Below the pieces are notes generated by a model that did not search any database, had not been told where the DNA came from, and saw nothing but the letters and a program-made list of their open reading frames with translations. Positions 14,154 to 22,770 of a stretch of DNA of 22,977 nt are shown here, piece after piece. The stretch is from Acidobacteriota bacterium (GTDB lineage Bacteria; Acidobacteriota; Terriglobia; Terriglobales; Acidobacteriaceae). The position numbers were made by a program, and so were the translations under genes. The DNA lies in NCBI GenBank assembly GCA_023441255.1, contig JAEZPW010000040.1:1-22977 (forward strand), given 5' to 3'. Within the stretch, counting starts at the first letter, position 1. Each line of letters starts with the position of its first letter.

Positions 14154-15764
14154 CTAGATAATCGTCGCGACAGCCGAGGGCAGGCGTCGCGAAAACACGG
14201 CCCTCAATCTCTCCGTGACTTGCTCGCGCTCAGTTCGCAGGATTGCGAACCACCAGACGCCCATTGCATAACCGAGGCATGAGATGGACACCACCGCTAC
14301 GAACGAGTGCCACGAAGTGACCAGCGAGCGTCCCGCGAGAAGCATCACGACGTATGGCGCACTGGCCAGCAATGGCCGGAGCAGGCTTTCCCAATACACG
14401 CGCAGCACCGAAACGCCTACTTGGCCCGCGGTGTAGACCGGCAACAGAATGCCCTCAACCACCAACGCAGGAATGAGTGTGCCCCACGCCACTCCGATCA
14501 CGCCCATGTGGCGGGCGAGCAAAATGCAAAGCGTTACATGCGCCAGAGCCTCACCAACCGCCATGAGGGAGTAAAGGCGATGACGATTCATTCCGTAGAG
14601 GATTTGATTACAGGTCGCCTGCAAGGGGGCGAACAGCACAGGCACAGATAGAACCGTCAGCACGACGCTGGAAAGATCCGCATAGCGCGTTCCTACCCAC
14701 AACGTGATAAACGGCTTTCCAACGATGAAGAACGCAAGCACCGGCGCAAGAATCAAAAGCAGCGTAAGGCGGCTCCCGCGAGCGTACAGTCGCTGCAGAC
14801 CTGTCCGATCATCACTGGCGTCAAGTGCCGTTGCGAGCGGCACGAACACGCTCGTCGCGGACTGCAGGATGGTGCGGACATAGTCGATGAGGCTCGCGGC
14901 AATGGCGAAGAATGTGACCGCGGCGGGGCCAAGCATGATGCCGATGACAAGATTGTCCGACCACAGCAGGAGCCGGCTTGAAAGGGACAATAGAAAGGCG
15001 AACACGCTGAACGAGAAGAGCGTACGGCACACCGGCACGAATCGGCCTGGCGGAATCATGAAGCGGAATCCGCTGTAGACGCCGCGAGCCAGGAAGTATT
15101 CGATCACGTGCCCCGCCGCATTAACGGCTAGCCAGACGCTTGCCACACCGAGAAGGCCGTAGCCGGCCGCCAGCGCTGCCCAAGTCAGCAGGCCGCGCAG
15201 AACGGCCGTGGCGATCGCGCGAGCATTCAACAGGTCGTAGCGTGATATCGCAGCCATCGCGCCGCTGAACAGCGCTCCGGGAAAGCTGATCGCCACCTGC
15301 ATTCCAATCAGGAATACCGTCCAACGCGCTTCCGGAAGTACTTGCACGGGAATCCTGTGGACGAGCGCGGGGAGTTGCCAGACCACAACGGCAGTCACCA
15401 ATAAACACAACGCCCCCAAAGCAGACAAAAGCGTAAGCGCGACCGTGAGTACGGTGTCGAGTTCTTCGCGCTCCTGTCGTACCTGGTGATGGGTCAGGTA
15501 TCTCCCGACGGCCACCCGCACGCCAAGGTCAAGAATGCTGATGCACGCTCCGACCTGCAGGCTGAGCGCCCAGACACCGTAACCGACATCGCCCAGACGG
15601 TGAACAAGAAGCGGCGCGAGGAAAAAGCCGACCGCCAGAGTGACACCGTACCCAAGCCAATTGGCGAGTATGTTCGCAGCCACGCGATGATGGGCAGCGC
15701 GAACCTCGACGCGGTCCTCGGGTGCGACAGCTTGTTGTGAAGTGGCAGCCAATGCGCTTCTCAA
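14154..15764 (-). CDS. Polysaccharide flippase, Wzx/MATE-like (PST family)
   Basis: 536 aa from a TTG whose TTGA overlaps the preceding stop; this coupling is the reason for the choice, though a GTG near residue 27 is possible. The protein is almost wholly hydrophobic, with about 12-14 predicted transmembrane segments. The first half shows ANWLGYGVTLAVGFFLAPLLV, then GDVGYGVWAL and ILDLGVRVAVGRYL, a typical start for Wzx-type exporters ('LG...yGlw.l'). A second block (SDNLVIGIMLGPAAVTFFAIA) marks the second half, also typical. It would move the undecaprenyl-linked repeat unit from the inner to the outer leaflet, before the Wzy-like protein at 18651-19994 acts. It is surrounded by two GT-B glycosyltransferases. 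Confidence 0.93.
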   Translation of the reverse strand: MRSALAATSQQAVAPEDRVEVRAAHHRVAANILANWLGYGVTLAVGFFLAPLLVHRLGDVGYGVWALSLQVGACISILDLGVRVAVGRYLTHHQVRQEREELDTVLTVALTLLSALGALCLLVTAVVVWQLPALVHRIPVQVLPEARWTVFLIGMQVAISFPGALFSGAMAAISRYDLLNARAIATAVLRGLLTWAALAAGYGLLGVASVWLAVNAAGHVIEYFLARGVYSGFRFMIPPGRFVPVCRTLFSFSVFAFLLSLSSRLLLWSDNLVIGIMLGPAAVTFFAIAASLIDYVRTILQSATSVFVPLATALDASDDRTGLQRLYARGSRLTLLLILAPVLAFFIVGKPFITLWVGTRYADLSSVVLTVLSVPVLFAPLQATCNQILYGMNRHRLYSLMAVGEALAHVTLCILLARHMGVIGVAWGTLIPALVVEGILLPVYTAGQVGVSVLRVYWESLLRPLLASAPYVVMLLAGRSLVTSWHSFVAVVSISCLGYAMGVWWFAILRTEREQVTERLRAVFSRRLPSAVATII

Positions 15765-17104
15765 AGAGTAGTCAACGCTTCCTGAAGTTCATCCCAGCCG
15801 GGCTTCATGCGTGCGGCGTCGGACGGGTCACGGTAGACCAAGTCGTTTCGGTTGACCTTACAGACGATGTCGCTGGTCCAGTTCTCGGATCGTCGTTGCG
15901 CTTCCTCTTGCAGCACTGCGTTCAGCTTGCGGGTGGCGTTGTAGCAACCTGTGTGTTCGACAAACCATTCTCGCGCGCGGAACTTTTCATACTGCTCAAG
16001 TGCCTGCGGCAGTAAGCTGACGAGTTCGTGGTCATCGGCTAGATAGCCGGTATGCTCGTTGATGTCTGCGTGGCGCGGGCCAAAGATGTGCTTGTACACG
16101 ATGCACGGAGTTCCAGCGGCAAAGCCTTCCATCAGCGCACGGTTGCCGCCTTCAACTTTCGAAAAGAGGACGTTGTATTTAGAGCGGTTCAACAGATCGT
16201 TTATCTGTGCGGCCGAGAGCCCCTGGTAGACGTCGACATCGTCCTGCAGTCCGTAACTTCGAATTTCGGCATCCATTTCCGCTCTTGTTCGCTGCCAGGT
16301 GCCCCCGACGAGTGCGAGGCGCAGCCGCCGTGGCCGAAGACGTCGCATAGCCTCGAAGACTACGTAGTGGCGTTTGAACGGCGCGAAGGAGGCGATCATC
16401 ACGAGATCGTAGTCTTTCTTCACGCCGGGCATCGGTCGAAAATCGTCGGGGTTTATCCAGTCCTGCGCCCCCAGCGAAAGTGGAATGAGCGGCAATTCCG
16501 ATCGGTGCAGCGCCTCGGCAGCAGCTTCGTTCATCAGTTCGCTCACGACGGGTGTCTCACGACAACTGAACATGGCCCAGTAGGGGTCGGGGTAAGGCAG
16601 CCAACTTGGCTCCAACACGATGCTGAAGCGCTGACTGAGTTTTCTGACGTCGTAGTTGACGAGGAAGCGTCCGAACACGTGCGTGTACTGCAACAGGAGG
16701 ACACCGCGCTCGTTCAGACCGGGGTTCTTCAGCACGATCAGGTTGCCGCGCATGGACAGCCGCTCTTCGCGCGACAGGGTGCGAAGATGGGCGCGGTGCT
16801 GCGCGGCTTCAGCAGTGTGGAGAAATTGCTGAGCAAAGGGATTATCGGCAAGCGTGCGTGGCGCAGCGCCGTTCGTAAAGTCTCCGAGGAATCTAGTGAA
16901 CGAGCGTAGACGTGCTTCGCGCAGCCAATTCGGGCGAACACGACGAGCCGCGCTGCAGTACTGGAGCATGGCGCCATATCGGTGGCCAACAAGGTTGAGT
17001 GTCCACGCTCCGCTCGTCGCGGCAGCCGAGTACAAGTATTGCAGGGACGGGTGCTCCCAGTAGAAATCGCGCAGCTGATATTCGAGCACCGCAGTGCGGC
17101 TCAT
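15761..17104 (-). CDS. GT-B glycosyltransferase (glycosyl transferases group 1-like)
   Basis: 447 aa from ATG, with ATGA overlap to the preceding stop and GGGAG eight bases upstream. The C-terminal half is a recognisable GT-B nucleotide-sugar domain: MIASFAPFKRHYVVFEAM (Lys244), LALVGGTW, DVYQGLSAAQINDLLNRSK, and KVEGGNRALMEGFAAGTP with E-x7-E at Glu318/Glu326. The N-terminal 210 residues are not like a standard GT4 acceptor domain, although FSIVLEPSWLPYPDPYW (about 160-176) is family-like. It ends with a 70-residue tail (RSENWTSDIV ... PGWDELQEALTTL). It probably adds one sugar of the repeat unit, but the acceptor domain is too divergent for a substrate guess. Confidence 0.85.
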   Translation of the reverse strand: MSRTAVLEYQLRDFYWEHPSLQYLYSAAATSGAWTLNLVGHRYGAMLQYCSAARRVRPNWLREARLRSFTRFLGDFTNGAAPRTLADNPFAQQFLHTAEAAQHRAHLRTLSREERLSMRGNLIVLKNPGLNERGVLLLQYTHVFGRFLVNYDVRKLSQRFSIVLEPSWLPYPDPYWAMFSCRETPVVSELMNEAAAEALHRSELPLIPLSLGAQDWINPDDFRPMPGVKKDYDLVMIASFAPFKRHYVVFEAMRRLRPRRLRLALVGGTWQRTRAEMDAEIRSYGLQDDVDVYQGLSAAQINDLLNRSKYNVLFSKVEGGNRALMEGFAAGTPCIVYKHIFGPRHADINEHTGYLADDHELVSLLPQALEQYEKFRAREWFVEHTGCYNATRKLNAVLQEEAQRRSENWTSDIVCKVNRNDLVYRDPSDAARMKPGWDELQEALTTL

Positions 17105-18633
17105 GCCTCAGGCTCCCGCTTGGTTGTGTCATTTGCGCAATCGACATGGGCTGTCTTCCCGCATGCTGGTTCGGAATGGGGCGCGATGCGGTACAACTCA
17201 AGATGCGGTGTTCGATAGACCAAGTGTCCAATACGCTGAAGGTCCGGAGAAAAACGCGGCAGGTTGTAAACCCAGACGTAATCGTAGTCAGCGCGCACCC
17301 TCTCCCAATCGAGCGGGCGTGGATACTCGTATTCGTAGAATTCACGCGGAGCATAGGGCCTGTATCGCATCTGAAACACTTGCACTCCCTCGCCCGCGAA
17401 TAGGTAAGGTGTGAACCAATCGCTCTGTATGGTGCCGTAGGCCCAGTAGTGCAGGTACGAGCGATTGACATGGCGCTCGTCGGGGCCGTTGATGATCGGC
17501 AGAACTCGAGCCCCACGAGGCGCGGCTGCGAAACTCGCAGCGAGTTCCTGCAGTTGCGGCTGTACCGCCACAAACGTCTGCATGACGTTCACGAGTCGCA
17601 ATGAGAACACAAGCAGCGCCACCGCAACGGCGACTCGTGTGCGACGCCCAAACTCAACTCCAGCGAGGCCAACCAGCAGAACGAAGGGCAGGAGGCGCTT
17701 GTCCGCATCGGCACCAGCGCTGTATCCGGTGGGGAATATCCAATAAAGAGCCAGAATCGCAGCGGCGGTTGCCACCCAGGCGCGTTTGATCCGCAGTTCG
17801 CGATTGTTCCAGAGGCAGACCACTAGGCCGATGGCGAGCAGCAGATAACTGGCAACATCCACCGGCGTTGAATAACCGCGCAACACTGCCGTCAGCGCGA
17901 GGAGTTTGTCCTTGAGACTGAAGTGGAACTCGGTCGTGAACTGCGAGGCGGGGGCTCCCCTACGCGACAGCCAGTACAAGATGAAGCCGGGAATAAAGCA
18001 CACCCAAGTCGCAATCATTGAGCGGGAGAAGAGGCGTCGGGAAAACAAGGCATAGAAACTCACGATGAGTAGCGCCATGCCGAATCCCATCAGGTGAGTG
18101 AAGTAAAGCAACTGTATTGACGCCAGCATCAGAACCCAACGGAATAACACGGGGCGCTCAACAAAGCGAAGCCACAGCGTCAGAACGACAAGACAGAGGC
18201 CGACCGAGAGTTGAAAATTCAAAAATCCAAAAAGGAAAAAGACGTTGTACACCAGCAGCAGCGATACCAATGCAAGCGGCTGTTGGCCCGAGTTGGCTTC
18301 TTTCAGGAACCACCAGCAAGCGAGGGGAATGGCCAAGGCACAGACACTTAGAAAGATGCGCCCTGCCATTGCAGGCGTGAACAGGTACTGGAGCGAAACG
18401 ACGGTGACGTCTAGAGCAAGGTAAGGATAAGGCGCCCAGTGCGCACCGTAGTAACGAGCCAGCTGAAAGCCTGAGTCGTGAAGATGACGTAGCACATAGG
18501 TGCGCGCAAGCAGATTGGGATAGTCGACGAACGGCGGGTATTGTACCGCCCAGATCGGCAATAGAGCCACGGCGGAGCAGGCCCCGAGCACCCATGCGAA
18601 CGCTCGATTCTCTTTCAAGATGTCTTTGAACAT
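17101..18633 (-). CDS. Polytopic membrane protein, GT-C-like (unassigned)
   Basis: 510 aa from ATG at 18631-18633, 17 bases after the preceding stop; a GTG at 18672 would add 13 residues and overlap that gene. About ten to twelve hydrophobic segments fill residues 10-370. A first extracytoplasmic loop holds PPFVDYPNLLAR (Asp37), reminiscent of the acidic loop motif of GT-C glycosyltransferases such as ArnT or PMT. A soluble C-terminal part of about 130 residues has RVLPIINGPDERHVNR, PRPLDWERVRADYDYVWVYN and ends in a hydrophilic tail. I do not recognise a named family. A GT-C enzyme using polyprenyl-phosphate sugar (made by the GT2 at 5261-6259) is the most attractive guess. A structural membrane protein of the locus is the alternative. 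Confidence 0.75.
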   Translation of the reverse strand: MFKDILKENRAFAWVLGACSAVALLPIWAVQYPPFVDYPNLLARTYVLRHLHDSGFQLARYYGAHWAPYPYLALDVTVVSLQYLFTPAMAGRIFLSVCALAIPLACWWFLKEANSGQQPLALVSLLLVYNVFFLFGFLNFQLSVGLCLVVLTLWLRFVERPVLFRWVLMLASIQLLYFTHLMGFGMALLIVSFYALFSRRLFSRSMIATWVCFIPGFILYWLSRRGAPASQFTTEFHFSLKDKLLALTAVLRGYSTPVDVASYLLLAIGLVVCLWNNRELRIKRAWVATAAAILALYWIFPTGYSAGADADKRLLPFVLLVGLAGVEFGRRTRVAVAVALLVFSLRLVNVMQTFVAVQPQLQELAASFAAAPRGARVLPIINGPDERHVNRSYLHYWAYGTIQSDWFTPYLFAGEGVQVFQMRYRPYAPREFYEYEYPRPLDWERVRADYDYVWVYNLPRFSPDLQRIGHLVYRTPHLELYRIAPHSEPACGKTAHVDCANDTTKREPEA

Positions 18634-18650
18634 GTGCCTAAGACAGAACT

Positions 18651-19994
18651 TCACCGGACAGACGTATTGCACAAAGGGGTGACATCAGCGGGCCTGAGGA
18701 CGCGGATGCTTTCCTCTGCTGTGTGCTCCTCTTCCGCGAGTGCTGTGTCCTGCACCCGTTCGGTCGCAAGGAGTTGGAGCGCCGCGGTCAGCGCCCCCAG
18801 CATGTACCACGTGCTTCGATAAAGGTTGTGCGAGCTGTACCCGGCAAAGAGAAGGATCAGGATGCTGAACGTGCTGTACGCTGGAAAGAACCGCACTACG
18901 CCGGGAAGATCCTCACGGTGGCGCAACGCGGGTAACAACTTGAAGTTGGTGCGCAGTACCGCCCAAAGATACGCCGCGAAGGCGATGACGCCGATGAACC
19001 CGAGTTCGGCGATCAGTTGAAGGTAGAGCGAATGCGCATTGAGCCAAATGCGCGGTCCCGGTCCCGGCCAATACTTCGCGCCGTTTGCGTTCGGGAACTG
19101 GCCCATACCAACCCCGGTCAACGGATTGTCCTTGAACATGTTCCAGCCGCCACGCCACGCAACGAGACGGTTCTGGTAGGAGATGTCCTGCTCGAGGGAA
19201 CGCACCGTGGAATAGCGTTCCTGATACTCAGTGGGAAGAGAGATCCACACTAACCCGGCGACAGCCAAAGCGAGCGGAATATAGATGTAATAGCGCTTTC
19301 GTGATGCGGCATAAATCGCGAAGAAGAAAGCCACTGCCATAAAAGACATGCGGGAACCGGTAAGCACGACGGTAACAACCGAAGCGACCGTCACCGCCGC
19401 GCCAGCGATCTTCCATAACCGAGTGGCCTTTATGGCGGTCAGCAATGCAAGTGGCAGGGCGCAAGCCAGGGTCAGTCCGAGAGTGTTGGGATCGCCTCCG
19501 ATGCTGGTCATTCCCACTGCGCGATCCACTCCCTGGTTGGTCACATAGTTTCCGCTGAAGTACTGGGTTGCGCTGGACAGGGCAGTCCAGCCGATTAGAG
19601 AGGTAAACATGTAAATGAATTTCGTGAACCGCTCAGCGGTGGTGAGCAGACTGACGATCAGCACGTGATAGATCATCGTCTTGCCGAACTCGATCGCAAA
19701 ACCCATCGCACCGCTCACCCACCAGGCAAAGGGTACGCCGATAATGATGGCTCCCCAGAACGCGAGGCATCCCTTCGTCAGCGGGGGAAATCGTAGTTTC
19801 TCTCTGTGCCTTAGAGCCGATACCAACACGATTACCGCCATTACGCGCTCAAGACGAATAGTGTCGAAGACGGGGTAAATCTCACCAGGCTGGATGATGT
19901 TCGCCGCGAGCAAGCCCAGGAGACCAGTGTAAGGACTGAACCACGCCCTTACTGCGAAGAACACGAACAGCGCGAGAAGCACTACGAACATCAT
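18651..19994 (-). CDS. O-antigen polymerase/ligase family protein (Wzy_C / WaaL type)
   Basis: 447 aa from ATG (ATGATG, overlapping the preceding stop; AGG nine bases before). About ten to twelve transmembrane segments are visible. The Wzy_C-type core is present: GDPNTLGLTLACALPLAL near residue 166, LTGSRMSFMAV near 211, a long periplasmic loop with RLVAWRGGWNMFKDNPLTG and VGMGQFPNANG, and NAHSLYLQLIAELGFIGV near 320 with the conserved His. Members either polymerise undecaprenyl-linked repeat units or ligate glycan to lipid A or protein at the outer face of the inner membrane. A Wzx flippase lies two genes on, so a polymerase role is favoured; ligase activity cannot be excluded by sequence alone. 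The C-terminus (residues 410-447) is hydrophilic and cytosolic. Confidence 0.92.
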   Translation of the reverse strand: MMFVVLLALFVFFAVRAWFSPYTGLLGLLAANIIQPGEIYPVFDTIRLERVMAVIVLVSALRHREKLRFPPLTKGCLAFWGAIIIGVPFAWWVSGAMGFAIEFGKTMIYHVLIVSLLTTAERFTKFIYMFTSLIGWTALSSATQYFSGNYVTNQGVDRAVGMTSIGGDPNTLGLTLACALPLALLTAIKATRLWKIAGAAVTVASVVTVVLTGSRMSFMAVAFFFAIYAASRKRYYIYIPLALAVAGLVWISLPTEYQERYSTVRSLEQDISYQNRLVAWRGGWNMFKDNPLTGVGMGQFPNANGAKYWPGPGPRIWLNAHSLYLQLIAELGFIGVIAFAAYLWAVLRTNFKLLPALRHREDLPGVVRFFPAYSTFSILILLFAGYSSHNLYRSTWYMLGALTAALQLLATERVQDTALAEEEHTAEESIRVLRPADVTPLCNTSVR

Positions 19995-21370
19995 GAACCG
20001 GACCTCGCCTGCATGGCTCGGTCAAGTGGCACCCGCGATATGCAAAAGCGTGTCTTGCCCGAGCGCTCTCGCTCAATGTCGGTGACCGACTCGAATTCCC
20101 ACCGCACTGGAACTGTCACGAATCTTGAAAGCCCGTCGCGAAGGATTTCCAGATCAGAATTCGTGAAGCCCTCGCCGGGCACAAAGCGGAGCCGGAACCG
20201 GTCGATTTCTTCCTGTACGATCTGCGTCTTGCGGAGGCCAGGGCAGACCTGCAAAACCCGGTTGGTAAGGGCCACGCCCGGGACGAGGTCGCCGTTGGGA
20301 AGAACGAACGTATCAGCGACGCGCCCGCTAATGCGTCCTAGAAGAGGATATCCGCGCCCGCATGTGCATTGCTCGTTTCTGGGCAAGGCGCAATCGTTCG
20401 AACGGTAGCGGATCAGGGGCATGCCGTAGTTCAGCAGGTCAGTCACAATCACTTCGCACAAGTCCGCGTTACCCGGCAATGGAACAAGTTCCACGAATGC
20501 GGAGCCAGGGTTCAAATGCAACCCGTTATGAGCTTCGCACTCCCCGGCGATCATGCCGAACTCGCGGCTGCCGTAGTGCTCGAACACGCGACACCCCAGT
20601 GCCTGCTCGATCACTCCCCGTTGTGCTTGCAGTAGAGTCTCGGCCGTTACGATCACCGCCCGAGGAGCGTACACCGGACGTCCACACTGCGCCAGGTATT
20701 CGGCGAAGAGCGCGAGCGGCGTCGGATAGGCATAGATAATGTCGGGGCGAAACCGGTTCAGGATCTCGCGGTAGCTTTCGAAAGTCGCTGGGTTGAGGGA
20801 TGAAGTCGGTGCCCATATCCGCCGCATCAAGTAGCGATCGTAAAGCCGCCAGCGCCAGCTGGGGTTTTCCGCATAGTCGCTGCGGGCTCCCCAGAGATAG
20901 AAGACTTTGTCGCCGGGCAGCATTCCGGCCCATGCATTGAAACGTGTTTGCGCGGCCATCTTTTTCGCAAGGCAGGCGCGGTCGCGCAGAAAGCGGACCG
21001 GGGTGTCTGTCGTCCCGCCCGTTGCCGAATGCGCCAACTGCGCAGCGCGAAAGGAGCGCGAACACAGATCCGGAAGCCGACTTCGAAGATCGTCACGGGT
21101 CAGCGGAGGAATGGCCTGGAGGTCGGCTAACGAGTTGACATCCGCTGGCTGTACTCCGGCTTTGTCGAAACGCTGCCGGTAGAAGTCCGTTGTTTCATAA
21201 GCATGCGTCAGGACGGCCTTGAGACTCGCCCACTGTTGTGCCCTGTTCTCTTCGAACGACAGGCGCTCGCGTTCCTCGTTGCGCCGAATCAGCGGCCAGC
21301 AGCCGGCAAAGGTCTCGCGCTCAACGAGCGGCATAACTCCACGACAGTAGAGCGAGTTGAGTGGCCTCAA
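19991..21370 (-). CDS. PaaK/CapK-like adenylate-forming protein (copy 2)
   Basis: 459 aa from TTG in a TTGA overlap with the preceding stop; an ATG at residue 13 is the alternative. The ANL-superfamily phenylacetate-CoA-ligase-like pattern is present: TDFYRQRFDKAG, PPLTRDDLR, the P-loop-like SATGGTTDTPVRF (115-127), TAETL near 242, EHYGSREFG (264-272), DLLNYGMPLIRYRSND (311-326) and CTCGRGYPLLGRISGR with Cys335/Cys337. Paralogues in capsule loci are labelled CapK. The expected chemistry is activation of a carboxylate as acyl-adenylate and transfer to CoA or another acceptor. The position usually occupied by the TGD/IGD aspartate reads SND here. It follows a sister gene of the same family and precedes the polymerase. 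Its substrate is unknown; a role in acylating the glycan is inference. Confidence 0.9.
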   Translation of the reverse strand: MRPLNSLYCRGVMPLVERETFAGCWPLIRRNEERERLSFEENRAQQWASLKAVLTHAYETTDFYRQRFDKAGVQPADVNSLADLQAIPPLTRDDLRSRLPDLCSRSFRAAQLAHSATGGTTDTPVRFLRDRACLAKKMAAQTRFNAWAGMLPGDKVFYLWGARSDYAENPSWRWRLYDRYLMRRIWAPTSSLNPATFESYREILNRFRPDIIYAYPTPLALFAEYLAQCGRPVYAPRAVIVTAETLLQAQRGVIEQALGCRVFEHYGSREFGMIAGECEAHNGLHLNPGSAFVELVPLPGNADLCEVIVTDLLNYGMPLIRYRSNDCALPRNEQCTCGRGYPLLGRISGRVADTFVLPNGDLVPGVALTNRVLQVCPGLRKTQIVQEEIDRFRLRFVPGEGFTNSDLEILRDGLSRFVTVPVRWEFESVTDIERERSGKTRFCISRVPLDRAMQARSGS

Positions 21371-22758
21371 TTTGCACCCGCCTGATGCGCACCCTCACGG
21401 CTGTAATCGCTGATCACGAAACGATACTTGCCGGAAGCTTCGGCCTTGATCTGATCGACATGCTGAATGTCGATTTGAGCGGCTCCATTGAGGTACGGAG
21501 CCAGCCGGCGCTGCAACTCTGCCGTGGTGCTGTGATCGTATCCTTCGCCACGCACGACTCTCAGAGTGATGTGATCCTGGTTCTGCTGCACAAATTGCAC
21601 CTGGCGAACTTCAGGCATGTCCGATACAACCAGTGTCAGCGCGGGGCCTGAAACGAAACGGCCATCGCGCAGCGAGATAAAGTCGGTGACGCGCCCGTGC
21701 ACTTCCGAAAGCATCGGTAGCGAGCGCCCGCAAGCGCAGTTCTGTTGCGTCGCCCATGCGCTCACATCTCCAATTTCATAACGAATCAGAGGCATGCTGT
21801 AGTTGAGCAGGTCGGTGATCAAGACCTTGCCAAACGGGGCCGGGTACTCAGGCACGCGCACTATTTCAACCAACAGCATGTCTGCGTTCACATGCAGGCC
21901 TGCATGCTTCTCGCATTCGCTTGCGATGACACTCACTTCCCTGCAGCCGTAGCGGTTGAAAACGCGTGCTCGAAACACGTCCTCGATGTCGGCCCTGTCG
22001 TTAGGCGTGAGTACTTCAGCGGTGGTTATGACCGCGTCGAAACGAATGTCCTTTACGCCATTGTCGCGAATCCATCGCGCAAAGAAGGCCGCGGCCTTGG
22101 CGTAGGCGACAAGAAACTGAGGCCGGTGCCGGCGCAAACGTTCGACGTAAGCCGAAAAGTCCGCATCTCCGAAACTGGACGTATTCAACTCCAGCGTGCG
22201 GTACAGCAGAGCGTTGCGCGTTCGACTCCAAAGTGATTCAGAAAGGTGCTGGTCCAGACGGTTGCCCCATATCTCAGCGCACCAGTCGCCCGCTCGCAGG
22301 CCTGTCCACCCGTTGTGGCGCATCGTACTAGCCAGCCTCGAGTCAAGGCGTTTTCGATCTACCCAGAACTGCAGGGGACTTCCCGTCGATCCACCGGTCT
22401 GATTTCGTGCTCTTTCGGAAGGGTCAAAAGAAGAAGCGCAGATATCAATGGCGTGATCTTGAATATCGCGTTTTGTCAGCGGCGGCAGAGACGCAATATC
22501 AGCGACCGCCGAAATCCGTTCAGGCTTCAGGCCGGCCGCGTTCATCCGATCACGGTAAAACGGACATTCAGAATAGGCGTGCTTCAACAGCGCCTGAAGA
22601 CGCGTCAGTTGCAATTCCTCCAGTTGCAGCCTGGGCAGGAACTGGGCATTTTCGGATTCGCGCTCATAGAGATAGTAATAAGGATGGTCGCGCAGTGCCC
22701 ACAGAGGGAACGTCACTCTGCGAACGAATGCTGACGAGAGCGCCTGGACACGTGTCAT
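21367..22758 (-). CDS. PaaK/CapK-like adenylate-forming protein (copy 1)
   Basis: 463 aa from ATG, with 12 bases between the preceding stop and this start; no strong Shine-Dalgarno. Motifs match the neighbour in order: CPFYRDRMNAAG, PPLTKRDIQDH, NQTGGSTGSPLQFW (119-132, nucleotide-binding loop), TTAEVLTPNDR, NRYGCREVSVIASECE (268-283), DLLNYSMPLIRYEIGD (316-331, with the conserved Asp) and NCACGRSLPMLSEVHGR with Cys341/Cys343. By eye the two proteins are clearly homologous along their full length but well diverged, so the pair is an old duplication. This copy keeps more of the canonical family residues than the next one. Soluble, cytosolic. The natural carboxylic acid substrate and whether CoA is the acceptor cannot be deduced here. 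Confidence 0.92.
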   Translation of the reverse strand: MTRVQALSSAFVRRVTFPLWALRDHPYYYLYERESENAQFLPRLQLEELQLTRLQALLKHAYSECPFYRDRMNAAGLKPERISAVADIASLPPLTKRDIQDHAIDICASSFDPSERARNQTGGSTGSPLQFWVDRKRLDSRLASTMRHNGWTGLRAGDWCAEIWGNRLDQHLSESLWSRTRNALLYRTLELNTSSFGDADFSAYVERLRRHRPQFLVAYAKAAAFFARWIRDNGVKDIRFDAVITTAEVLTPNDRADIEDVFRARVFNRYGCREVSVIASECEKHAGLHVNADMLLVEIVRVPEYPAPFGKVLITDLLNYSMPLIRYEIGDVSAWATQQNCACGRSLPMLSEVHGRVTDFISLRDGRFVSGPALTLVVSDMPEVRQVQFVQQNQDHITLRVVRGEGYDHSTTAELQRRLAPYLNGAAQIDIQHVDQIKAEASGKYRFVISDYSREGAHQAGAN

Positions 22759-22770
22759 TGTCAGAGCTGT

